Below, in pieces: positions 1 through 7,545 of a stretch of 64,000 nt of DNA (position 1 is its first letter; each line of letters begins with the position of its first letter). The stretch lies in assembly GCF_029360775.1 (NCBI RefSeq), contig NZ_JARKMZ010000020.1, positions 105,881 through 169,880 on the forward strand. Direction: 5' to 3'. Origin of the DNA: Daejeonella sp. H1SJ63 (GTDB lineage Bacteria; Bacteroidota; Bacteroidia; Sphingobacteriales; Sphingobacteriaceae). Under the pieces are notes generated by a model. That model searched no databases. It was not told the origin of the DNA and saw nothing but the letters and a program-made list of their open reading frames with translations. Both the position numbers and the translations under genes were made by a program.

Positions 1-1
1 T

Positions 2-1366
2 GAAAATACAAGAAGATCACAGGCCGCAAAAATTGCTCCTGTTCTGAGAGGTCTTTGTTCATCCGAAAGATCCATGATCGGACATTTTACAGATGATGAA
101 CGGGTACTGGACTTTATCAACTCCAATGATCTGGACAGGCTTGCCCCGTTGGGAACAAGCTGCCCCGATCATTTTTTACGCACAAAGATCAGTCCTCTGC
201 TCTTAAACCTTGCCCCCGATGCTAATCTGGATGATAAAGATGAACTGAAGGCCCTGCTCGAGCCACTTTTTGAAGAGTACAGAAAAATGTATGCTGCATA
301 TTATGAAAGCTGCAAACATCCCAACTCTCCGGCAATGCGCGACCCTAATCCGGTAATCATACTTTATCCGGGTGTGGGTATGTTCTCTTTCTCCAAAGAC
401 AAACAAACAGCCCGGGTTGCCGCCGAGTTCTATACCAATGCCATTAATGTCATGCGCGGTGCTGAAGCCATATCCGAATACACTTCATTACCCAGACAGG
501 AAGCCTTTAATATCGAATATTGGTTACTTGAAGAAGCAAAACTTCAGCGTATGCCTAAAGCAAAGCCGCTTTCCGGGAAAATAGCCCTGGTAACAGGAAG
601 TGCCGGAGGCATTGGAAAGGCAATAGCCAGAAAATTTGCCCTGGAAGGTGCTGTGGTTGTGCTGAATGACCTGGATCAGAGCCGTCTGGCTGATGCAGGT
701 AATCAGTTCCTGAAAGAATTTGGCAAAGATTCATATACAACAGTTCAGTTGAATGTTACTTTGGATGAAGATATTAAAAATGCCTTCAAACAGGCCTCTC
801 TTGCTTTTGGAGGTGTTGATATCATTGTAAATTGTGCCGGACTTTCGATCTCTAAACCCATCGAGGAACATACTGATAAAGACTGGGATCTGCTCTACGA
901 TGTGCTGGTAAAAGGCCAGTTCAAGGTTACACAGGAAGCAGTGAATATATTAAGGAAACAAAACAGGGGTGGTGACATTCTGAATATCGTAAGTAAAAAT
1001 GCATTGGTTTCCGGTCCGAATAATGCCGGTTACGGTTCTGCAAAAGCCGCTCAATTGCATCTGAGCCGCCTGAATGCTGCAGAACTGGGTGCGGATAAGA
1101 TCCGCGTCAATGTGGTTAATCCCGATGCGGTAATTGCCGACAGTAAAATATGGGAAGGCGCATGGGCTGAGGGCAGGGCAAAAGCCTACGGAATTACAGT
1201 AGCTGAACTTCCTGCATTTTATGCCAAACGTACTCTCCTGAATGAAACTATTCTGCCCGAAGATATTGCCAATGCATGTTTCGCTTTTGTTGGCGGATTG
1301 CTGAACAAATCAACCGGAAACGTCCTGAATGTGGATGGTGGTGTGGCTATGGCATTTGTCAGATAA
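2..1366 (+). CDS. bifunctional rhamnulose-1-phosphate aldolase / short-chain dehydrogenase, 5'-truncated by window edge
   Basis: The frame is open from base 2, so this is the 3' two thirds of a longer gene; the family is about 700 residues and roughly 450 are visible. The upstream part is class II aldolase-like. From about base 570 a Rossmann short-chain dehydrogenase follows, with TGSAGGIG at 593-616 and the catalytic YGSAK near 1031. In the family the aldolase half splits rhamnulose-1-phosphate into dihydroxyacetone phosphate and lactaldehyde, and the dehydrogenase half oxidises lactaldehyde. The next three genes (isomerase, kinase, mutarotase) complete L-rhamnose breakdown, which supports the call. 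Any start codon lies outside the window; the ATG at 74 is internal. Confidence 0.88.
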   Translation, partial: ENTRRSQAAKIAPVLRGLCSSERSMIGHFTDDERVLDFINSNDLDRLAPLGTSCPDHFLRTKISPLLLNLAPDANLDDKDELKALLEPLFEEYRKMYAAYYESCKHPNSPAMRDPNPVIILYPGVGMFSFSKDKQTARVAAEFYTNAINVMRGAEAISEYTSLPRQEAFNIEYWLLEEAKLQRMPKAKPLSGKIALVTGSAGGIGKAIARKFALEGAVVVLNDLDQSRLADAGNQFLKEFGKDSYTTVQLNVTLDEDIKNAFKQASLAFGGVDIIVNCAGLSISKPIEEHTDKDWDLLYDVLVKGQFKVTQEAVNILRKQNRGGDILNIVSKNALVSGPNNAGYGSAKAAQLHLSRLNAAELGADKIRVNVVNPDAVIADSKIWEGAWAEGRAKAYGITVAELPAFYAKRTLLNETILPEDIANACFAFVGGLLNKSTGNVLNVDGGVAMAFVR

Positions 1367-1385
1367 TTCAATTGAAATAAATATG

Positions 1386-1500
1386 AAACCATCATGATTT
1401 AGCCAAAACCCGCAGGGGTATGATTATTAAATCATGATCGCCCTGCCTACCGCAGGCAGGCCTGCCTACCGGCAGGTAGGTTAATCACCATTAAAAAACA
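1386..1500. repeat. dispersed palindromic intergenic element, copy 1
   Basis: About 115 bases between the aldolase and isomerase genes, nearly the same as 10250-10380. Both read GAAACCATC, then AAAACCCGCAGG, a TATGATTAT stretch, a GC-rich core of overlapping CCTGCC/GGCAGG palindromes, and an ATCACC(A/T)TTAAAAAAC tail just ahead of the next ATG. The core folds into strong hairpins. It resembles REP-type elements; its effect on the downstream gene is unknown. Confidence 0.8.
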
Positions 1501-1512
1501 ATAAATAGACAG

Positions 1513-2787
1513 ATGAAACTTGAAGAAAGTAAAATAATTGAACATAATCAGGATCTGATCAATCTGCATCAGGCAAAACTGAGTTTTGCAAAAACGATTA
1601 TTCCAGATCATGAAACGATCATATCCAAGCTTATTGATTTTCAGATTGCCATTCCAAGCTGGGCATTAGGCAATGGCGGAACACGCTTTGGACGTTTCCC
1701 GGGTGGCGGAGAACCCCGGAATCTGGAAGAAAAGATAGAAGATGCAGGACTGATCCATCAGCTCAACCGGTCAGGGAATGCCATTTCATTGCATATTCCA
1801 TGGGATATTCCGAAAGATTATCAGGCAATCAAAAGCCATGCAGAAGCCCATGGCCTGCGTTTCGATGCCATGAATTCCAATACCTTTCAGGATCAGAAAG
1901 ATCAGAAAGAAAGCTATAAATACGGCTCGCTCCAGCATGTTAATCCGGCTGTCAGAAAACAAGCCATTGACCATAATATCGAGGTAATCAGACATGGTAT
2001 CAAACTGGGTTCAAAATCACTGACGGTATGGCTTGCCGATGGTTCCTGCTTCCCCGGACAACTGAATTTCAGACAGGCCTTTCAGAATACCCTGGAAAGC
2101 TTAAAGGAAATTTATGCTGCCTTACCGGATGACTGGAAGATGTTTGTAGAATACAAAGCCTATGAACCCAATTTCTATTCAACTACCGTTGGCGATTGGG
2201 GTCAGTCGCTTTTATATGCCAGCAAATTAGGGCCGAAAGCTTATACACTGGTTGATCTGGGCCATCATCTGCCCAATGCAAATATTGAACAGATCGTTTC
2301 CCTGTTGTTAATGGAGGGCAAACTTGGCGGATTTCATTTCAACGATTCCAAATACGGCGATGATGACCTCACTGCAGGCAGCATCAAACCCTATCAGCTC
2401 TTCCTGATCTTCAATGAACTGATCGATGGCATGGATGAAAGAAAGATGAATCACGCTACCGGCCTGGCATGGATGATTGATGCTTCTCACAATATCAAGG
2501 ATCCCTTGGAGGACCTCCTTCAATCGGTGGAAGCAATTATGATCGCCTATGCACAGGCACTGACTGTTGACCGTAAAACATTAAAAGAGGCTCAGCAGAA
2601 TAATGATGTGGTGAGGGCACAGGAAATTCTGCAAAACAGTTTCCGTACAGATATACGCCCCTTAGTTGCCGAAGCACGTTTAAGAGCCGGCGGAGCATTG
2701 GATCCGATCGCTTTATTCCGCAAACTGAATGTTCGTGAAGAGCTGATCAGAGAAAGAGGTCGCGAAACGATCGCATCAGGTTTATAG
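1513..2787 (+). CDS. rhaI: L-rhamnose isomerase (RhaI type)
   Basis: A 424-residue sugar isomerase of the xylose-isomerase-like TIM-barrel type, matching the alternative L-rhamnose isomerase family RhaI. It interconverts L-rhamnose and L-rhamnulose in the cytoplasm using a divalent metal. Visible signatures include the GNGGTRFGRFPGGGEPR stretch near residues 53-70, VEYKAYEP near 215, DLGHHLPNANIEQ near 248 and GGFHFNDSKYGDDDL near 272, which carry the acidic and histidine metal ligands expected. It follows the repeat element by 12 bases and ends 7 bases before the kinase gene, so the two are probably co-transcribed. Confidence 0.9.
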   Translation: MKLEESKIIEHNQDLINLHQAKLSFAKTIIPDHETIISKLIDFQIAIPSWALGNGGTRFGRFPGGGEPRNLEEKIEDAGLIHQLNRSGNAISLHIPWDIPKDYQAIKSHAEAHGLRFDAMNSNTFQDQKDQKESYKYGSLQHVNPAVRKQAIDHNIEVIRHGIKLGSKSLTVWLADGSCFPGQLNFRQAFQNTLESLKEIYAALPDDWKMFVEYKAYEPNFYSTTVGDWGQSLLYASKLGPKAYTLVDLGHHLPNANIEQIVSLLLMEGKLGGFHFNDSKYGDDDLTAGSIKPYQLFLIFNELIDGMDERKMNHATGLAWMIDASHNIKDPLEDLLQSVEAIMIAYAQALTVDRKTLKEAQQNNDVVRAQEILQNSFRTDIRPLVAEARLRAGGALDPIALFRKLNVREELIRERGRETIASGL

Positions 2788-2794
2788 TAATCAG

Positions 2795-4111
2795 ATGAAA
2801 ACACCGGTTACTGCGGTATTTGACATTGGTAAAACCAACAAAAAACTCCTGCTGTTTGATGAACAGTACCGGGTAGTATTTGAACATACCGAAAACCTTC
2901 CGGAAACTGTTGATCAGGATGGATTTCCGTGTGAAGATCTGGAAAGACTTCAGGATTTTATGTTTAAATCGCTTGAGCAGGTTCTTGGTAATCCCAATTG
3001 GGAGATCAGAACGCTAAATTTTTCTTCTTATGGGGCAAGTCTGGTTTATCTCGACGAAAATGGGCAGTCCTTAACTCCCCTCTATAATTACCTGAAACCC
3101 TATCCCGAAAAACTTTCAGAACAGTTTTATTCGGTTTACGGAGGCAGGGAAGCATTCGCAGCAAAGACTGCATCGCCCGTTCTGGGTAGTTTAAATTCAG
3201 GTATGCAGCTTTACCGGATAAAATATGAAAGACCGGAACTTCTGGAGAAGATCAAAACCGTGCTGCATCTTCCTCAATACCTCAGTTATCTCATTACCGG
3301 AAAACTTTATTCAGACATTACCAGCATCGGATGCCATACCAATTTATGGGATTTCGAAAAAAACGAGTACCATGAATGGCTTGTAAAAGAAAATCTCCAG
3401 GACAAACTGGCTCCCTTAGTTCCCTCCAACAGCATTTTCAAGGCAGAATTTAAGGGTCATCAGTTCGATGCAGGCATTGGTTTACACGATAGTTCAGCAG
3501 CTCTGATACCCTATCTGCTCAGCTTTAAAGAACCTTTTATTCTGATCTCGACCGGCACCTGGTGCATCAGTCTGAACCCCTTCAATTCGAGTCAGCTGAC
3601 AAGTGATGAGCTGAATTCAGATTGTCTTTGTTATCTGCAATACAATGCTAAACCCGTGAAGGCATCAAGACTCTTTGCCGGGCATTACCATGAGCAGCAG
3701 CTAAAGAGGATAACGGAATATTACGGAACATCGGCATCGAAATATCAGGAAACGGCTTTCGATGAAAGCTATTTGAGTATGCTTAACGAAGAACAACGTT
3801 TTTCAGAAACAGATTTGAATACCTGTTCCTCCGACAGAGAGGCCTATCACCGTTTGATGATGGATATCATCAATCAGCAAAAACAATCAACGGAGCTGAT
3901 TATCAGAGGCTCAGCAATAAAAAGAATCTTTGTGGATGGTGGCTTCAGCAAAAATCCGGTTTATATGAATCTGCTGTCCCATGTATTTCCTGAAATGGAA
4001 GTATTTGCTGCCTCTATGGCACAGGCAACAGCTCTTGGATCTGCCCTGGTCATTTCTTCCCTTCCGGTCCCGAATGATCTGATCGAACTCAAATTTTATT
4101 CAGCCAAATAA
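2795..4111 (+). CDS. rhaB: FGGY-family carbohydrate kinase, probable rhamnulokinase
   Basis: A 438-residue kinase of the FGGY/ASKHA fold. The N-terminal phosphate-1 motif is visible as FDIGKTNKKLLLFDE (residues 9-23), and a C-terminal FVDGGFSKNPVYM motif near residue 385 is the adenosine-binding signature. It is predicted to phosphorylate L-rhamnulose at O-1. The gene starts 7 bases after the isomerase stop and is followed 16 bases later by the mutarotase, a compact rhamnose operon. Specificity is inferred from the neighbours; the fold alone would also fit another deoxyketose kinase. Confidence 0.87.
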   Translation: MKTPVTAVFDIGKTNKKLLLFDEQYRVVFEHTENLPETVDQDGFPCEDLERLQDFMFKSLEQVLGNPNWEIRTLNFSSYGASLVYLDENGQSLTPLYNYLKPYPEKLSEQFYSVYGGREAFAAKTASPVLGSLNSGMQLYRIKYERPELLEKIKTVLHLPQYLSYLITGKLYSDITSIGCHTNLWDFEKNEYHEWLVKENLQDKLAPLVPSNSIFKAEFKGHQFDAGIGLHDSSAALIPYLLSFKEPFILISTGTWCISLNPFNSSQLTSDELNSDCLCYLQYNAKPVKASRLFAGHYHEQQLKRITEYYGTSASKYQETAFDESYLSMLNEEQRFSETDLNTCSSDREAYHRLMMDIINQQKQSTELIIRGSAIKRIFVDGGFSKNPVYMNLLSHVFPEMEVFAASMAQATALGSALVISSLPVPNDLIELKFYSAK

Positions 4112-4127
4112 AAACAACACATTTCAA

Positions 4128-4445
4128 ATGGACAAGATTGTATCTTTTAAAATGAAACTGAAGCCGGGTTTTAAAGAAGAGTATAAACGCAGGCATGACC
4201 AGATCTGGCCTGAACTGGCAGCCTTGCTCAAAGAATCCGGAATCAGTAATTATTCCATATTTCTGGATGAAGAAACCGGTATTCTGTTTGCTGTACAAAC
4301 CCTCTCAGGCAATAACAGTTCCCAGGATCTGAGTAAAAATGAAATCGTGAAAAAATGGTGGGCTTACATGGCTGATATTATGGATACAAATAAAGACAAT
4401 TCGCCGGTAAGCAGGCCTTTGGAGATGGTGTTTCATCTGGATTAA
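4128..4445 (+). CDS. rhaM: L-rhamnose mutarotase
   Basis: A 105-residue protein of the RhaM/YiiL family, which interconverts the alpha and beta anomers of L-rhamnose to feed the isomerase. It opens with the typical short beta strand and a Lys-rich stretch, followed by YKRRHDQIWPEL (residues 19-30), whose histidine is the conserved active-site residue of the family, then ISNYSIFLDEE. Normal full length. It is the last gene of the visible rhamnose operon; the next gene has its own promoter. Confidence 0.92.
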   Translation: MDKIVSFKMKLKPGFKEEYKRRHDQIWPELAALLKESGISNYSIFLDEETGILFAVQTLSGNNSSQDLSKNEIVKKWWAYMADIMDTNKDNSPVSRPLEMVFHLD

Positions 4446-4487
4446 GGTTTTTGAAGTGTAATTATCAAACATCCTGAAGCCTGATAA

Positions 4488-4518
4488 TTTGTTAGCAGGG
4501 GGAATTTGGCTATTTTTG
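4488..4518 (+). promoter_or_regulatory. Bacteroidota-type promoter of def
   Basis: A -33 TTTG at 4488-4491, exactly 19 bases of spacer, and a -7 TATTTTTG at 4511-4518. This is a full match to the TTTG-N19-TAnnTTTG consensus of the primary sigma factor in Bacteroidota. The def ATG begins only 4 bases after the -7 box, so the transcript should have essentially no leader. Confidence 0.8.
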
Positions 4519-4522
4519 CATT

Positions 4523-5095
4523 ATGAAATTACCAATCATAGCCTACGGAGACACCGTATTACGTAAAAAAGGAGAAACAATTACCTCTGAATATCCTGAG
4601 CTGAAAACACTGATCGATAATATGTTCGAAACAATGTATGGGGCCCACGGTGTCGGATTGGCAGCTCCTCAGATTGGTTTGGCCATACGTCTGTTTGTAA
4701 TTGATGCTACCTCTTTTGCTGAAGACGAACCGGTATTAAAAGATTTCAAAAAAGTATTTATCAATGCTCAGATACTTGAAGAAGGCGGCAATAAATGGTC
4801 GTTTAATGAAGGATGTCTGAGTATTCCCGATATCCGTGAAGATATCGACAGGCATGAAAGCCTGAAAATTTCTTATTATGATGAAAAGTTCAATCATCAT
4901 GAAGAAAGCTTCAAGGGACTGGCGGCCCGCATCATCCAGCATGAATACGACCATATCGAAGGCAAACTCTTCGTCGATAAACTAAGTCCGCTGCGCAAAG
5001 CCATGCTTCAGAATAAACTCAGTTCCATTTCAAAGGGAATGGTGAAAGTGGATTATAAAATGAAGTTCCCTGCGCTGAAAAAAGGAAGAAGGTAG
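4523..5095 (+). CDS. def: peptide deformylase
   Basis: A 190-residue deformylase that removes the formyl group from the first methionine of new proteins. All three family motifs are intact: GVGLAAPQ (43-50), EGCLS (96-100) and HEYDH (140-144), giving metal ligands C98, H140 and H144. The start at 4523 agrees with the promoter directly upstream and with the conserved MKLPIIAYGD opening. Single-gene unit; the downstream region holds only short GTATTGAGTA-like direct repeats (5098-5130). Confidence 0.96.
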   Translation: MKLPIIAYGDTVLRKKGETITSEYPELKTLIDNMFETMYGAHGVGLAAPQIGLAIRLFVIDATSFAEDEPVLKDFKKVFINAQILEEGGNKWSFNEGCLSIPDIREDIDRHESLKISYYDEKFNHHEESFKGLAARIIQHEYDHIEGKLFVDKLSPLRKAMLQNKLSSISKGMVKVDYKMKFPALKKGRR

Positions 5096-5281
5096 TATTG
5101 AGTACAGAGTATTGAGTACAAAGTATTTAGACCAAAACCATTCCGGAATCAGAGTTTCACGATTGACGATAAATTTCCTTCATTCTCAACTCAATCCTCC
5201 TTCTTTTAACTTTCGGCCAAAAAGATAAATTTCGTTTTGAGTAACATTAAGACTTACAACCTATAACTTATTACTTACAAC

Positions 5282-5917
5282 TTATTGCTCCCTGCTTCTG
5301 TCACCCTGCATAATCTGCTGAATCAAAGCACCCCAGGCAAATGGATTCAATAATGGATTAGCTAAACGCTGATTGGTATTCCGGTTAACCAGTCTGTTAT
5401 GGTTAGCCTGGAAATTATAACCCTGCATCTCTGCACCATCTCTCGGCAGGCTGGCAATCATTGCAGCCAGACTTTCGCGTGAAATATTCTTTTTGGCAAT
5501 TTCCAGATCATCATCCGCAAACTTCATTGTCATAAATTCCTTTTTGAACTCATCGGTGCTTGCCCATGGGAATACCCTCACAGCAGGCAGATTGATGATT
5601 TCCTGCTGAAGTTTAATCAGAACGGTATACTTATTATCCGGAAGGTTTATTGGAATAATGATTCCTTCCCTTTTATATCCGACAGCGGTGAAAGCAAGTG
5701 TATCGCCCTCATGAGCAACAAAAGAAAAATAACCCTTGTAGTTCGCAGAATAATACTGGTCTTTACCTGTCTGGTTTGTAATAGTTACATAGGGTACAAC
5801 CGTATTGCTGTCGCGGTTCATAACAATCCCTGAAAACTGCACAAGTTTCCTTTCTCCTGTCTGGGAAAACCCCGAAAGAGCGCTAAACAGAAAAATAAGG
5901 AATAACCAGTTTCTCAT
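5282..5917 (-). CDS. secreted carboxypeptidase-regulatory-like (CarboxypepD_reg-like) domain protein
   Basis: A 211-residue protein with an N-terminal signal peptide (MRNWLFLIFLFSALSGFSQ). Residues 27-105 form a CarboxypepD_reg-like beta-sandwich (GIVMNRDSNTVVPYVTITN...YKGYFSFVAHEGDTLAFTAVGYK), the module also found at the start of TonB-linked receptors. The C-terminal half is Asn/Arg-rich with no domain I recognise. A -7-like TAAATTTG on the minus strand (5929-5922) ends 4 bases from the ATG, supporting this start. Likely periplasmic or outer-membrane associated; the role is unknown. Confidence 0.75.
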   Translation of the reverse strand: MRNWLFLIFLFSALSGFSQTGERKLVQFSGIVMNRDSNTVVPYVTITNQTGKDQYYSANYKGYFSFVAHEGDTLAFTAVGYKREGIIIPINLPDNKYTVLIKLQQEIINLPAVRVFPWASTDEFKKEFMTMKFADDDLEIAKKNISRESLAAMIASLPRDGAEMQGYNFQANHNRLVNRNTNQRLANPLLNPFAWGALIQQIMQGDRSREQ

Positions 5918-5921
5918 GGTG

Positions 5922-5929
5922 CAAATTTA
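5922..5929 (-). promoter_or_regulatory. -7 promoter box 4 bases before the ATG
   Basis: TAAATTTG read on the minus strand matches TAnnTTTG exactly and lies 4 bases upstream of the start at 5917. An upstream TTG is present but with a spacer of about 17, so the -33 part is weak. Confidence 0.5.
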
Positions 5930-5990
5930 GTAAAATCGTAATCGGGCAATGTTAAATTGTGTTAAAAGCATTGCCGGAACGAAACATTTA

Positions 5991-6269
5991 TTACTGAAGC
6001 CGCTCAGGAAGAACAGCAGCAGGATCATCCATATCTGTCAGGTTTATTGCCTCAACACCCTCCACTTCCGGAACTGCGCGCTTGATAGCCTGCTCAATCC
6101 CTGCTTTCAGAGTCATAATACTCATCGGACATGAGCCGCATGAACCTAATAAACGCAGTTTCACAATGTTCTCAGGAGTGATTTCCTCAATTGACACATT
6201 TCCTCCGTCAGCTTCAAGATAAGGCCGGATAGTGTCTAATGCATTTTCAACTCTTTGCAACAAATCCAT
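5991..6269 (-). CDS. NifU C-terminal domain-like Fe-S protein
   Basis: A 92-residue single-domain protein of the NifU C-terminal family, which carries a transient 4Fe-4S cluster and passes it to apo-proteins. The conserved CxxC is at C44 and C47 in LLGSCGSCPMS, preceded by YLEADGGNVSI. It lies 39 bases downstream of the Mrp/ApbC-like gene on the same strand; this pairing is common and fits a shared role in Fe-S cluster delivery. Confidence 0.9.
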   Translation of the reverse strand: MDLLQRVENALDTIRPYLEADGGNVSIEEITPENIVKLRLLGSCGSCPMSIMTLKAGIEQAIKRAVPEVEGVEAINLTDMDDPAAVLPERLQ

Positions 6270-6308
6270 GGTATATTCTTTTTATAAAGATATGAATTTT
6301 TTAAAATG

Positions 6309-7370
6309 TTATTTGCCCGCATTCAATATTGCCACCTGCTGTGCCACACGCTCTGCAATCTGTAAAAATGCCAATCCCATCACATTATCCTCATCCAATA
6401 CTACCGGTTTCCCTCCGTCTCCTGCATCGCTGATGCTTTTAACCAAAGGTATTTCGCCAAGGAATGGGGCATTAAACTGCTGAGCAAGCGCCTTTCCTCC
6501 ATCTTTCCCAAAAATATAGTACTTGTTGTCCGGTAATTCAGCAGGAGTAAAATAGGACATATTTTCTACCACACCAATCAGCGGAATATTGATACCCTCC
6601 ATCAGGAACATCCCCACACCTTTTCTGGCATCGGCCAGAGCCACATTCTGAGGAGTAGTTACAATTACAGCCCCCGTTATCGGGAAGCCCTGCGCCACGG
6701 TAATATGAATATCGCCGGTTCCGGGAGGAAGATCAACTACCATATAATCCAGCTCACCCCAGTCGGCATCATTAAACAATTGCTTCACCGCAGTAGAAAC
6801 CATCGGTCCGCGCCATGGCACCGGCTGATTAGGATCCGTAAAAAAGCCGATAGACAACAGTTTTATACCGTATTTTTCAATAGGCTCAATTCTTGTTTTG
6901 CCCTCAGCATTTTGCGAAGCCTTCGGACGTGCATCCTCAACACCAAACATCAATGGAATAGAAGGCCCGTATATATCTGCATCGATCAATCCAACACTGG
7001 CACCTTTTTTTGCCAGACCGAGAGCCAGATTTACCGCAACGGTAGATTTGCCCACACCACCCTTACCTGAAGCAACCAGAATAATATTTTTAATGCCCTG
7101 CAAAGCCTTATCCGGCCGGCTGGTAACTCTTGAGATCATATTAATCGAAAGTTCAGCATCTTTACTTACGAAATGGAGAATCGCATTTCGGCAGGCATTG
7201 TGGAGCATCTCCTTCATCGGACATGCAGGTGTAGTTAAAACCACCGAAAAACTTATTTTATTGCCGTCGATCTTAAGATCTTCGATCATGTTTAAAGTAA
7301 CCAGATCTTTTTTCAGATCCGGATCCTCAACATGACGCAATGCACTGTAAACCTGTTCCTGTGTTATCAT
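6309..7370 (-). CDS. Mrp/ApbC-type Fe-S cluster carrier ATPase
   Basis: 353 residues: an N-terminal DUF59/MIP18-like domain (about 1-80, with CPMKEMLHNAC at 50-60), then a deviant Walker A SGKGGVGKST at 101-110 and the rest of a ParA/MinD-type P-loop NTPase (DIYGPSIPLMFG, VDLPPGTGDIH, VVENMSYF). The family holds and transfers Fe-S clusters. The C-terminal CxxC that follows VVENMSYF in many homologues is absent; FTPAELPDNKYYIFG stands there instead. A -7-like TAGATTTG lies on the minus strand at 7419-7412, about 42 bases before the ATG. Co-directional with the NifU-like gene. Confidence 0.92.
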   Translation of the reverse strand: MITQEQVYSALRHVEDPDLKKDLVTLNMIEDLKIDGNKISFSVVLTTPACPMKEMLHNACRNAILHFVSKDAELSINMISRVTSRPDKALQGIKNIILVASGKGGVGKSTVAVNLALGLAKKGASVGLIDADIYGPSIPLMFGVEDARPKASQNAEGKTRIEPIEKYGIKLLSIGFFTDPNQPVPWRGPMVSTAVKQLFNDADWGELDYMVVDLPPGTGDIHITVAQGFPITGAVIVTTPQNVALADARKGVGMFLMEGINIPLIGVVENMSYFTPAELPDNKYYIFGKDGGKALAQQFNAPFLGEIPLVKSISDAGDGGKPVVLDEDNVMGLAFLQIAERVAQQVAILNAGK

Positions 7371-7545
7371 TTTTGAATATATGGAGACAATATTTTATAC
7401 TAACTTTATCGCAAATCTACTAAAAGCGAAAGGCTTCTCATTAGACATTTAAGCTTTTTACAGTGACCTGACCTGTAATTTTTACACTGCCCGAAAGATT
7501 AGCAATTTAAATGGCTTATCTTTCTGCTAATTGGATTAATACCCC

